Assembly: GCA_002427845.1 (NCBI GenBank)
Contig: DIYZ01000110.1
Coordinates: forward strand, 1-13,475
Length of the DNA stretch: 13,475 nt
Direction: 5' to 3'
From: Chloracidobacterium sp. UBA6041
GTDB taxonomy: Bacteria > Acidobacteriota > Blastocatellia > Pyrinomonadales > Pyrinomonadaceae
Shown here: positions 1-6,634 of the stretch, one piece after another
Numbering within the stretch: position 1 is the first letter of the stretch
Layout: each line of letters starts with the position of its first letter
Position numbers and translations under genes: made by a program
The notes under the pieces: model-generated
What the model saw: the letters and a program-made list of their open reading frames with translations, nothing else
The model's database searches: none
What the model was told of the DNA's origin: nothing

Positions 1-47
1 GGACTCTGAATCCGCCTATCGGGGTTCGAATCCCTGCCTCCCAGCCA
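1..47 (+). tRNA. tRNA-Gln (anticodon CTG), 3' part
   Basis: Only the 3' part of the gene lies in the window. The anticodon loop reads CTCTGAA, giving anticodon CTG (glutamine), closed by GGA/TCC. The T arm is CGGGG-TTCGAAT-CCCTG, and it is followed by acceptor strand CCTCCCA, discriminator G and an encoded CCA ending at 47. The D arm and the 5' acceptor strand are outside the window. The downstream stretch looks like island remnants, which suggests that this tRNA served as an integration site, although I found no second copy of the tRNA 3' end. Confidence 0.9.
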
Positions 48-141
48 AATTTCCACTGGCTTCCAGGCAACTTTAATGTAACTTGAAGCAGGATTTTGCC
101 GCCCTGGCAACTGATTCCTTCCCCTGGCCTCCGGCATATTA

Positions 142-1959
142 TTGGTTCCATTTCGAAAACAATGGTACGAGGTATTCCGTACTAATTTCTCAGGAACCTC
201 AGGGGCCACCGGTTCTGGTGATACGACCACAGTTACTTTTAACACCCTCTCTAAGAACACGCATGACTACAAGACGGCTGTTGCTACAGTGCAGAATGGT
301 GGAAGTAATACCGCCAACGTCATCGTTGCTGACGGAGTAACGTCGGTTACGCTCCAGCCGGTTGACCCTGCCACTATTTTCGATGATAACCCAAACACGG
401 GCGCTGGCAAGAGAATCTTTCCCGATAAGAATCCTCCATTGCCAGACACAGTGGACCGAAGAAAGGTGAGAGTGAAAGCTCTTACAACATTCGGTTCGGG
501 CAAAACGATCTACTTCAAGTCTTTTGATCTGGACGACCCTTCGACCGACGCCGCTCCCATGGACAGCAACGGCTCTCTCGGTAACGATAATCGAGGCGGC
601 AGCGGAACCGCAGCGCAATACGGCATTTTATCTATCGTCGGCGGTAGCGGGACGACCAACTCTGTGTCTGCCGCCACGGACGCTAATGGTATCGCCTCTG
701 CGGACCTGACCGTGACGATGCAGCCTGGCGATAACTTCATGGTCGCAGCCAGCCACGACCAGACCTACCTTAACGGCTTAACTGTGGATCGGATTACCTT
801 AAAGGATTCCAGCGGGAATGCAGTCGGAAGCGTTACGCCGAAGGCGAAGGCATCACAGATGCTTACAGTGTGGAGAAGGGTTCACGTAGAAGTTGATTCA
901 ATGGGGATTGTACCAAGCACTGGACCACAGAAGAATTCTGTGACTGGCAAAATCACCAGTATTAATGGCACCAGCACGATGGCCACGTTGGTGTTTACAG
1001 ACCAAAACCTCAATGACGGTTCTCCGAAGCTGGACGACCAGCCGCCAGGAAACGGTAGATTTGAGAATGGGACTATCAGAATCGGAACGACAGGCAGCGT
1101 AACGGAGACAGCCGACCTGCAAGGTAATGGGACTGATTACCTTCAAAAGAATACGGGCAACGGCATCGTAATTCCATGTGCGGTGAGCAGGAGCGGAGTG
1201 ACGGATGTAACCGGAAACGTGATCTCGTTACTTAGTAATGTCTTTACGATTAGGATCACTGGAGGGACCCTGACGGCGAACTTCGTCGATGGGACTATCA
1301 CTGTTGGGGGCGTCAGCATGGTGATTACAGCAGTCAATGTCACAGATAGTTCCGTGACCGTCAATGCGCTAGCAGACATACCTTTTAACCTAGTAGATGA
1401 TGATGATTTCAATAACGATGACGGAAGCAATTTGGATGGAGATGAGGGGGAGAATGTGTATGCGCCTGACACTAGCCTCTTGCAAAATGCCTTCGCGCCC
1501 GCCTATGTCCTTCCGGTATTCGATGTGGGGGACAACAACGACTTCGTTACCTTTGTTCTCAACACCGATACGAGGAATCCTCCTGCGAGCATCATTAGCA
1601 CCTATGATTTCGATCAGGTAGCGACGGAAGCAGACGCTAATTTCTGGACCGTGTACTTATTAGGTGCATATCAAGGTTGGACAAATGAGGATCATGATCC
1701 ATCAACTGACGATCGCGTATACGGAATTGTTGACGCGATTAACGGGCAGGGGGCGAGCGTATTCAATGAGGTAATACGTCCTCCTGAAGGAAGGTTTACA
1801 ACTGAAGTCAATAACGCTGCGACAACGGCTCACGAGATCGGACATCTCTTTAATGGTCAACATATCGACGGGGGACTGATGGAACAGTCGGCGACCCGCT
1901 CGAGTATAGTTTTCAGTGATATTACCTTAAACAAGATTAGGAGCATAAATCATCCATAG
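142..1959 (+). CDS. Secreted-type metzincin metalloprotease with Ig-like domains, 5' end probably damaged
   Basis: The C-terminus carries a complete metzincin zinc site, HEIGHLFNGQH (His564, Glu565, His568, Gly572, His574), followed by a likely Met-turn at DGGLM (Met580). It is therefore probably a zinc endopeptidase. The N-terminal two thirds are Thr/Gly/Asn-rich beta-type sequence. A stretch near residues 175-200 resembles a Big_1-type bacterial Ig-like domain (TDANGIASADL), and an acidic patch at 419-437 could bind calcium. Such proteins are normally exported, yet no signal peptide is visible. The first possible start in frame is TTG at 142, no ribosome binding site precedes it, and the frame opens only at 115 after a stop. 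The true N-terminus seems lost by deletion or frameshift; an overlapping frame is open from 83. The next gene follows after 49 bases. The metzincin assignment is firm; whether the gene is functional is doubtful. Confidence 0.75.
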   Translation: MVPFRKQWYEVFRTNFSGTSGATGSGDTTTVTFNTLSKNTHDYKTAVATVQNGGSNTANVIVADGVTSVTLQPVDPATIFDDNPNTGAGKRIFPDKNPPLPDTVDRRKVRVKALTTFGSGKTIYFKSFDLDDPSTDAAPMDSNGSLGNDNRGGSGTAAQYGILSIVGGSGTTNSVSAATDANGIASADLTVTMQPGDNFMVAASHDQTYLNGLTVDRITLKDSSGNAVGSVTPKAKASQMLTVWRRVHVEVDSMGIVPSTGPQKNSVTGKITSINGTSTMATLVFTDQNLNDGSPKLDDQPPGNGRFENGTIRIGTTGSVTETADLQGNGTDYLQKNTGNGIVIPCAVSRSGVTDVTGNVISLLSNVFTIRITGGTLTANFVDGTITVGGVSMVITAVNVTDSSVTVNALADIPFNLVDDDDFNNDDGSNLDGDEGENVYAPDTSLLQNAFAPAYVLPVFDVGDNNDFVTFVLNTDTRNPPASIISTYDFDQVATEADANFWTVYLLGAYQGWTNEDHDPSTDDRVYGIVDAINGQGASVFNEVIRPPEGRFTTEVNNAATTAHEIGHLFNGQHIDGGLMEQSATRSSIVFSDITLNKIRSINHP

Positions 1960-2008
1960 GAGTTGCAAGTAATTCTGGTTTGACGTTCAGATCTATTGGG
2001 AGGTAACT

Positions 2009-2815
2009 ATGAGGGGTAAAAGGATTCAGTACTTACTAGTGGCGGTCACTTTCCTGACTAGCTTAACCATCGGCACCTCGCTCATGCTCAGGAAATCCCA
2101 TGGACAGAGTATTCGAGAGCTTGATGGCTTAACGTTGGAAGTGGAGTTAGGCAAGGAAAATTATTTACCAGGCGAGTTGATCACAATCAAATTCAAAGTG
2201 ATCAATAAGTCGTTTGAATCCCTCCCGCTTTACAAAGGTTCCACCGTTCGAGATGGCTACCTGAAAGTTCTCATTGCAGATGAAAACGGCAGCTTTAAGG
2301 AATACTTAGGACCCGGGTGGGGTACAAAGGACGCTGACTACAACGAGCCTCTCACACTCGGGTCTGGGCAAGCCTTTGAGACGGAAGCAACTGTACTCTG
2401 GAATCAAAAGTTGGAGACGGGCCATTTGAATAGAGCCTACGCAGAAAATCTTGGAACGCGAATCCAGACTGATTACGCACTGCCCGCCCCTGGTGTCTAT
2501 TACATTAAAGCAGTGCTATACAGCCCCCTGAGTAAAAAGCGTATAGAATCAGCGTCGGTTCGTTTGGCGCTTGAGACCCCCCAAGGTGACGATCTTGAGG
2601 TCTGGAATAAAATCAAAGATGATGGACAATATGCTCTGTTTATGCAGACAGGCGGTCTTGCCGAAGGTCTCACGGGAGCCAGGACTAAGGAAATCGCGGA
2701 TTCGCTAGAGGCCCTATTACAAAGGCACCCTGACAATCATTACTCGGAGCAGATCCGTACCAGTCTGAGCAAGCGTCGGTCTGCAATAGAAAAAGGCAGA
2801 AATGATTTTCCGTAG
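2009..2815 (+). CDS. Secreted protein with BsuPI-like beta domain and helical C-terminus
   Basis: I do not recognise a named family. A strong ribosome binding site (GGGAGG at 1998-2003) fixes the ATG at 2009. Residues 1-33 look like a signal peptide or anchor: basic MRGKR, a hydrophobic core to about residue 27, and a possible cleavage near HGQS. Residues 40-190 are beta-rich, with the pattern YLPGELITIKFKVINKS typical of BsuPI-like or other immunoglobulin-like sandwich domains. The last 70 residues are predicted helical and include RHPDNHYSEQI, reminiscent of a TPR-type helix pair. It lies 49 bases after the metzincin on the same strand and probably shares its transcript. A proteinase-inhibitor or substrate-binding role outside the cytoplasm is possible, but that is inference from the fold-like pattern and neighbour only. 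Confidence 0.6.
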   Translation: MRGKRIQYLLVAVTFLTSLTIGTSLMLRKSHGQSIRELDGLTLEVELGKENYLPGELITIKFKVINKSFESLPLYKGSTVRDGYLKVLIADENGSFKEYLGPGWGTKDADYNEPLTLGSGQAFETEATVLWNQKLETGHLNRAYAENLGTRIQTDYALPAPGVYYIKAVLYSPLSKKRIESASVRLALETPQGDDLEVWNKIKDDGQYALFMQTGGLAEGLTGARTKEIADSLEALLQRHPDNHYSEQIRTSLSKRRSAIEKGRNDFP

Positions 2816-2841
2816 GACTCATACATTTGAGCGAGCCGAAG

Positions 2842-2862
2842 GATCTGACATTGTGTCAGATT
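2842..2862 (+). terminator. Possible terminator hairpin after the secreted-protein gene
   Basis: ATCTGACA-TTG-TGTCAGAT forms a perfect 8-bp stem, extended by one G-T pair, 26 bases after the stop codon at 2815. The downstream tract TTGTGTG is only weakly T-rich, so termination efficiency is uncertain. Confidence 0.4.
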
Positions 2863-2908
2863 GTGTGCTCCAAGAAATTGGTGATGCGTATCCCAAACCC
2901 GGTTACTG

Positions 2909-3211
2909 TCACGTGCAAACAAAACAACGAAGCGCAGCGTTAAAGTTGTCACTTGAAGAGTTTCTTTGCCGCCATGCGACGCAATGCTTCTCTATGTACT
3001 CATCTACCGACATCTCAGCACCCGTCTGACCAGCTATTCCATAATCCCTTAGTCCCCAATATGGTGGACTGGTAACGCAGCATTCAAAAACCTTTTCCGG
3101 GAATTTGGCAAGTTCGGTCAAAGCATCACCCACGATAATTGTGCAGGACTCATTCGCGAGTGCCGTATCAATGTCGTTTGAGATCCTATTTTCAGACTGT
3201 GTAGCTTCCAT
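2909..3211 (-). pseudogene. N-terminal stump of a DNA (cytosine-N4) methyltransferase
   Basis: Residues about 25-70 match the start of site-specific N4-cytosine/N6-adenine DNA methyltransferases: a GDALTEL segment and the catalytic motif IV in CVTSPPYWGLRDYG, followed by IAGQTGAEMSVDEYIEK, the equivalent of the usual GxEGQIGLExTPEEYV stretch. After about residue 78 the similarity stops and the frame ends at 100 residues. The SAM-binding FxGxG motif and target-recognition region, which should follow, are absent from the window in any frame I could read. A full enzyme has roughly 300 residues or more. The piece is best called a truncated remnant without methylation activity. It points to a lost restriction-modification or phage/island methylase beside tRNA-Gln. 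An ATG at 3211 is available, with only a weak GAGAG upstream. Confidence 0.7.
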
Positions 3212-3449
3212 TTGCTCTCAAAGATTCTCATGCGAAGTAATTTTGTTGCAAGCTTTCAAGGAGTATCCATCAGGAAAGGAGATGCAAAACTTCTTGGATC
3301 TCATCACTGACCGTTCTGCAAAATATTAAGTCTCCAACTTCTTTAGTGCAACCCGCTGAATTGAGGACAGAACCTGGAGAGCTTCTGGTTCTCGTCGGGC
3401 CGAGTCGTATTAGATATGGACAACCAACAGTAGCCACAACAGCTCTGAG

Positions 3450-4901
3450 CTAATACTTCGCCACGGTCGGATCCACTTCGTCCGACCAGGCGGTGATGCC
3501 GCCTTTGAGGTTGATGAGGCGACCGGAAAAACCTGCCTGCTTCAACGCTTCAATTGCCTTTGCGCTACGCACTCCCGCCTTGCAATGCATAACCGTCTCG
3601 CGCGCCGGATCGATTTCATTCATGCGCGCCACAACTTGACCTAAAGGAATCAGCTTTGTTCCAGGGATGCGCGCTATTTCAAACTCGAAAGGTTCGCGCA
3701 CGTCAATTATCTGGAGGTCTTCATTACCATCGAGTCGCCGGCGTAATTCTGCCGCCGTGATCTCCTCCAGCGTTGCCGGCTGCGACGACGTCTGTGCCCG
3801 TAGGCCACAGAATTCTTCGTAATCGATTAACTCCTTGACGGTGGGATTCTCGCCGCAGACGGGACACTTTGGATCCTTGCGCAGCTTCAGCTCACGAAAC
3901 TTCATATGCCAGGCGTCGAACAAAAGCAGCCGGTTTACCAGCGTGTCAGTGGCTCCCAGAATGAGTTTAATTGTTTCGCTAGCCTGAATGGCGCCGACGA
4001 TTCCCGGCAACACACCCAGCACGCCTCCTTCCGCACAGGAGGGAACGAGCCCGGGTGGTGGCGGCTCCGGATAGAGACAACGGTAACAAGCACCCTTCTC
4101 CGCCCAGAACACACTCGCCTGGCCCTCGAAACGAAAGATTGATCCGTAAACATTTGGTTTGCCGGAAAGCACGCAGGCATCGTTTACGAGGTAGCGCGTG
4201 GGAAAGTTGTCAGTGCCATCGACAATGATCTCGTAGTTAGCAAAAAGCCCGAGCGCATTGCGGCTGGTGAGTTGGGTCTCATGTGTTTCAATTTCAATGT
4301 GCGGATTGATATCGCGTAGCCGATCGCGCGCTGACTCAACTTTGGGCCGTCCTATATCAGCGGTGCCGTGAATAATCTGCCGCTGGAGATTCGATGCTTC
4401 CACCACATCGAAATCCACGATGCCCAAACGCCCGACACCGGCAGCGGCAAGATACATCCCCGTGGGGGCTCCCAATCCGCCCGTGCCAATCATCAGAACG
4501 CTGGCGGCCTTCAAACGCCGCTGCCCTTCCAAACCAACCTCCGGCATGATCAGGTGGCGACTGTAGCGGGCGATTTCTTCATTGGATAACGCGGGCAAGC
4601 CAGATACGACCTCAGCTTCCGTCGCAACGCCGCCGGCAATCGAAGGCACGATCATTATCGTGTCTCCGTTGTTGACCGGCGTGTCTGCGCCAGACTGGTG
4701 GCGAATGTCCTCGTCGTTAACGTAAACGTTAACAAAACTTCGCAGTGCGTTGTTGTCATCGTAAAGATGGCGGCGTAACTCCGCATACTGCGACGTCAAA
4801 CTTTCCAACGCCTCGCCTGCGGTCGTTGCTTCCACCTCGATTCGCGAACTGCCGCCGGTAAACTGTCGCAGCGCCGCGGGTACATTTATCGTGACTGGCA
4901 T
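3450..4901 (-). CDS. CysO-like sulfur carrier / MoeB-MoeZ adenylyltransferase / rhodanese fusion
   Basis: This 483-residue protein joins three modules. Residues 1-91 are a ubiquitin-fold sulfur carrier ending in VPSIAGG, with FVNVYVNDEDIR closely resembling mycobacterial CysO. Residues about 105-350 form an E1/MoeB-type adenylyltransferase: nucleotide loop GTGGLG (139-144), NLQRQ, DGTDNF, Cys289 in PSCAEGG, and zinc pairs CYRC (272/275) and CPVC (346/349). Residues about 380-483 are a rhodanese with active loop CKAGVRS (Cys440). By family knowledge the rhodanese and E1 modules put sulfur on the carrier Gly-Gly as a thiocarboxylate. The start at 4901 is chosen because AGGAAG lies just upstream; an in-frame ATG at 4931 lacks this. 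It is the last gene of the cysM-JAMM unit, 84 bases after the JAMM gene. Oddity: the carrier Gly-Gly is internal and would need cleavage to be free. A molybdopterin or thiamin role is possible but less supported by context. Confidence 0.9.
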   Translation of the reverse strand: MPVTINVPAALRQFTGGSSRIEVEATTAGEALESLTSQYAELRRHLYDDNNALRSFVNVYVNDEDIRHQSGADTPVNNGDTIMIVPSIAGGVATEAEVVSGLPALSNEEIARYSRHLIMPEVGLEGQRRLKAASVLMIGTGGLGAPTGMYLAAAGVGRLGIVDFDVVEASNLQRQIIHGTADIGRPKVESARDRLRDINPHIEIETHETQLTSRNALGLFANYEIIVDGTDNFPTRYLVNDACVLSGKPNVYGSIFRFEGQASVFWAEKGACYRCLYPEPPPPGLVPSCAEGGVLGVLPGIVGAIQASETIKLILGATDTLVNRLLLFDAWHMKFRELKLRKDPKCPVCGENPTVKELIDYEEFCGLRAQTSSQPATLEEITAAELRRRLDGNEDLQIIDVREPFEFEIARIPGTKLIPLGQVVARMNEIDPARETVMHCKAGVRSAKAIEALKQAGFSGRLINLKGGITAWSDEVDPTVAKY

Positions 4902-4985
4902 GATCAACTTCCTTTCAAGAGTGTCCGACATTCTTCAGTTTGTCGGCGTTGCCGCGTTGGGTAATTTTGGCTAAGCGCGACAACC

Positions 4986-5417
4986 TCAAGTTTGTGGGAC
5001 GAGGATTTCCTCCTCTGCAAAACGTGACCGGTCGGCTTGCATCTCCCACGAGCGGAGTTCCTCTGCCGCGCCGGATCTAACCGAAACAACAATGTATGAA
5101 TAGAGCGGCCACGCATGTTCAAGATCGTATTGTGACGGCACCGCCGAATCGTCGGGATGCGAATGATAGAAACCGACAACTTCGAGACCGCTCGTTTCCG
5201 CATAACGTTCGCCGCGCAGCAACTCTTCCGGGCGGATTAAGAAGCGATTGCGTTTGGCCTCTTCTTCGCGAGCATTCGAGATCGCATAGGTTTCCCCAAC
5301 GATCTTTTGTCCGTCAGCCCGGAAACTCCCCAACAAGAGTCCGCAGGCTTCGTACGGATAATCTCGCTCACCGTGGGCCGCGATTTCGTTTCGCTGTTGT
5401 GTTGCTAGATGAATCAT
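4986..5417 (-). CDS. mec: JAMM/MPN metallopeptidase, Mec+-type (CysO-cysteine peptidase)
   Basis: The 143-residue product is a single JAMM domain. The zinc site is complete: Glu23 in YPYEACGLLLG, then HSHPDDSAVPSQYD, giving His85, His87, Ser95 and Asp98 in the pattern HxHx7SxxD. By analogy with mycobacterial Mec+, it should hydrolyse the bond between the carrier Gly-Gly and the newly added cysteine, releasing cysteine in the cytoplasm. In this operon it may also process the internal Gly-Gly of the fused carrier protein encoded next. The ATG at 5417 gives the normal family length. A longer reading frame up to 5519 overlaps the end of cysM and adds an Arg-rich, unlikely N-terminus, so I rejected it. 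No strong ribosome binding site is visible before 5417; a palindrome lies just upstream. The symbol is by analogy. Confidence 0.88.
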   Translation of the reverse strand: MIHLATQQRNEIAAHGERDYPYEACGLLLGSFRADGQKIVGETYAISNAREEEAKRNRFLIRPEELLRGERYAETSGLEVVGFYHSHPDDSAVPSQYDLEHAWPLYSYIVVSVRSGAAEELRSWEMQADRSRFAEEEILVPQT

Positions 5418-5427
5418 TTGTTTATTC

Positions 5428-5471
5428 GAGGGGCGTTGCGCTCGCAGCCAGCGGCGGGCAACGCCCGCCTC
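5428..5471. repeat. Palindromic (REP-like) element inside the cysM-JAMM gap
   Basis: GGGCGTTGC (5431-5439) and GCAACGCCC (5458-5466) form a 9-bp stem, flanked by GAG/CTC and with a small inner CGC/GCG stem. An alternative perfect 7-bp hairpin, GGCGGGC-AAC-GCCCGCC, occupies 5453-5469. The element fills most of the 71-base gap between two co-oriented genes and has no T-tract, so it looks like a REP-like or mRNA-stability element rather than a terminator. Confidence 0.6.
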
Positions 5472-5488
5472 TAAACACAAGTGTGAAT

Positions 5489-6415
5489 TTATTCCGCGTA
5501 TCTCTCTCCGCCATCGCAAAGGACAGTCACCACCACTGAGTCTTCCGGTAATGACAGAGCGAGTTGCAACGCCGCAAATACATTGGCCCCGGAACTCGTG
5601 CCAACTAACAGCCCCTCTTCGCGCGCCAGCCGGTAGACCATATCCTGCGCCTCTTCGGTGCCGACCTCCACGTTTTCATCGGCAAGCTGCGGGTCGTAGA
5701 TGCCCGGGACCATCGCGGTGGCCATGTGTTTGAGGCCTTCAAGACCATGAAAAGGCGAATCCGGCTGCATGGAGATGGCGCGAACGCTCCCCTTGAGTTC
5801 TTTGAGTTTTCTCACTGTGCCCATGAATGTTCCGGAAGTTCCGAGGCCCGTTATGAAATGCGTGATGCGGCCTTCGGTCTGCTCCCAGATTTCTTCAGCC
5901 GTACCCTCATAATGGGCACGCCAATTTGCGTCGTTGTTATATTGGTCGGGATAGAAGTATTTGCCAGGATCACTCGCAAATATTTCACGCGCCTGGAGCT
6001 GCGAACCGTCAGTGGAAAGCAACGGGTCGGTCTCAATTAACTCGACGCCAAAGCGCTGCAGAATTTGTTTTCGTTGACGGCTCGCATTCTTTGGCAGACA
6101 GATACTGACGCCATAGCCGCGGGCTGCACCAATCATCGCGTCGGCAATTCCGGTGTTGCCGCTGGTGGCATCCAGAATTGTCATCCCAGGTTTTAGCTTG
6201 CCGCTTCGCTCGCCTTCAAGGATCATCCATAACGCCGGTCGATCCTTTACCGAACCTCCGGGATTCAGGTGTTCGGCTTTGGCGAAAACCTCCACGCCGA
6301 CAGGCAGATCGCGCGTGACGTTTCGCAGGCGAATCAAGGGCGTGTTGCCAATGCTTGATTCGATGGAACCGGCATGAGCTGGACGAAACGGTCGTTCTAA
6401 AACCCTGGCAGACAT
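5489..6415 (-). CDS. cysM: PLP-dependent cysteine synthase, CysM type (carrier-thiocarboxylate dependent)
   Basis: The 308-residue protein is a fold-type II PLP enzyme. It shows IGNTPLIRL (residues 22-30), the PLP lysine Lys57 in NPGGSVKDRP, the substrate loop TSGNTGI (84-90), the phosphate-binding segment GLGTSGTFMG (190-199) and GTSSGANV near the C-terminus. GLGTSGT resembles CysM rather than CysK. The neighbourhood (JAMM peptidase, CysO-like carrier) matches the mycobacterial mec-cysO-cysM set, in which CysM takes O-phosphoserine and carrier thiocarboxylate rather than free sulfide. In the region equivalent to mycobacterial GVYALRNM, where an Arg recognises the phosphate, this protein has HGLEGLKHM, with Lys229 at that place; substrate preference is therefore inferred. 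It is the first structural gene after the polycysteine leader, and the attenuator terminator ends about 22 bases before its ATG. A plain O-acetylserine sulfhydrylase is the alternative. Confidence 0.88.
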   Translation of the reverse strand: MSARVLERPFRPAHAGSIESSIGNTPLIRLRNVTRDLPVGVEVFAKAEHLNPGGSVKDRPALWMILEGERSGKLKPGMTILDATSGNTGIADAMIGAARGYGVSICLPKNASRQRKQILQRFGVELIETDPLLSTDGSQLQAREIFASDPGKYFYPDQYNNDANWRAHYEGTAEEIWEQTEGRITHFITGLGTSGTFMGTVRKLKELKGSVRAISMQPDSPFHGLEGLKHMATAMVPGIYDPQLADENVEVGTEEAQDMVYRLAREEGLLVGTSSGANVFAALQLALSLPEDSVVVTVLCDGGERYAE

Positions 6416-6436
6416 GATCTTTTATTAGCGGACGTT

Positions 6437-6486
6437 AATAATACAAAGCCGGTTGCGAATCCTTTGCAGGTGTCGCGACCGGCTCT
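6437..6486 (-). terminator. Attenuator terminator upstream of cysM
   Basis: On the minus strand AGAGCCGGT (6486-6478) pairs with ACCGGCTTT (6453-6445), one pair being G-T. After one C/A mismatch GCGA (6476-6473) pairs with TCGC (6458-6455), and a small CCT/AGG stem can close the top. The tail 6447-6437 reads TTTGTATTATT, T-rich but interrupted. It sits between the leader ORF and cysM with no other gene to end, so I read it as a regulated terminator. Its 5' arm is also the target of the antiterminator pairing described separately. Confidence 0.75.
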
Positions 6487-6572
6487 TAAAAACTTTCGCT
6501 GCGCTTGGCTACTAACTTAGCCACTCTTCACGCTGCCAAAGCTTGCCCGATCGCGTTCTGGACACCAGACGC
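6474..6572 (-). promoter_or_regulatory. Cysteine-responsive attenuation switch (segments 1, 2 and 3)
   Basis: Three mutually exclusive pairings can be read. Segment 1:2 is GCGTCTGG (6572-6565) with CCAGAACGC (6561-6553), loop TGT and one bulged A. Segment 2:3 is CGCGATCGG (6555-6547) with CCGGTCGCG (6482-6474), nine contiguous pairs with one T-G, which destroys the 5' arm of the terminator. Segment 3:4 is the terminator itself. Segment 1 overlaps leader codons 15-18, including two Cys codons, and segment 2 overlaps codons 20-23. A ribosome stalled on Cys codons would mask segment 1 and free segment 2 to pair with 3, allowing read-through. This is the logic of the trp attenuator, applied here by inference. 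A further hairpin TGGCTA/TAGCCA (6506-6523) overlaps the leader stop region. Confidence 0.72.
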
Positions 6573-6615
6573 AACAGGTGCAATGACAGCAGCAGTAATA
6601 GCAAGCGTTGTGCAT
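6517..6615 (-). CDS. Polycysteine leader peptide (32 residues)
   Basis: An ATG at 6615 opens a frame of 32 codons ending in TAA. Residues 5-18 read CYYCCCHCTCCVWC: eight cysteines in fourteen positions (five TGC and three TGT codons). The last part, PERDRASFGSVKSG, is ordinary. The frame lies between a consensus promoter and an attenuator-like terminator, ahead of cysteine-synthesis genes. That is where a leader peptide sensing charged tRNA-Cys is expected; comparable polycysteine short ORFs are known as cysteine-responsive attenuators in mycobacteria. There is no ribosome binding site, and the predicted 5' untranslated region is only about 13 bases, so translation may be nearly leaderless. 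The alternative is a tiny metal-binding peptide, but the RNA structures behind it favour a leader. Confidence 0.8.
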   Translation of the reverse strand: MHNACYYCCCHCTCCVWCPERDRASFGSVKSG

Positions 6616-6634
6616 GATTTGGTTAGCCAGGGGA

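Noticed and set aside
1..47. Attachment-site pair with the tRNA 3' end
   Set aside because: I searched by eye for a second copy of the T-arm and acceptor sequence up to about 3450 and found none, so no att site is called.
2802..3029. 75-codon open frame on the plus strand
   Set aside because: It overlaps the methyltransferase stump in antisense, includes the hairpin at 2842-2862 and has no recognisable features.
4902..4931. Earlier ATG start of the fused carrier protein
   Set aside because: It adds ten residues unlike the family, and the AGGAAG ribosome site sits before the second ATG at 4901.
5418..5519. N-terminal extension of the JAMM protein to 177 residues
   Set aside because: It overlaps the end of cysM, encodes Arg/Trp-rich sequence from the palindrome, and lies outside the normal domain length.
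5096..5539. 147-codon open frame on the plus strand
   Set aside because: It is antisense to the JAMM gene and is Arg-rich without domain features; the JAMM zinc site on the other strand is intact.
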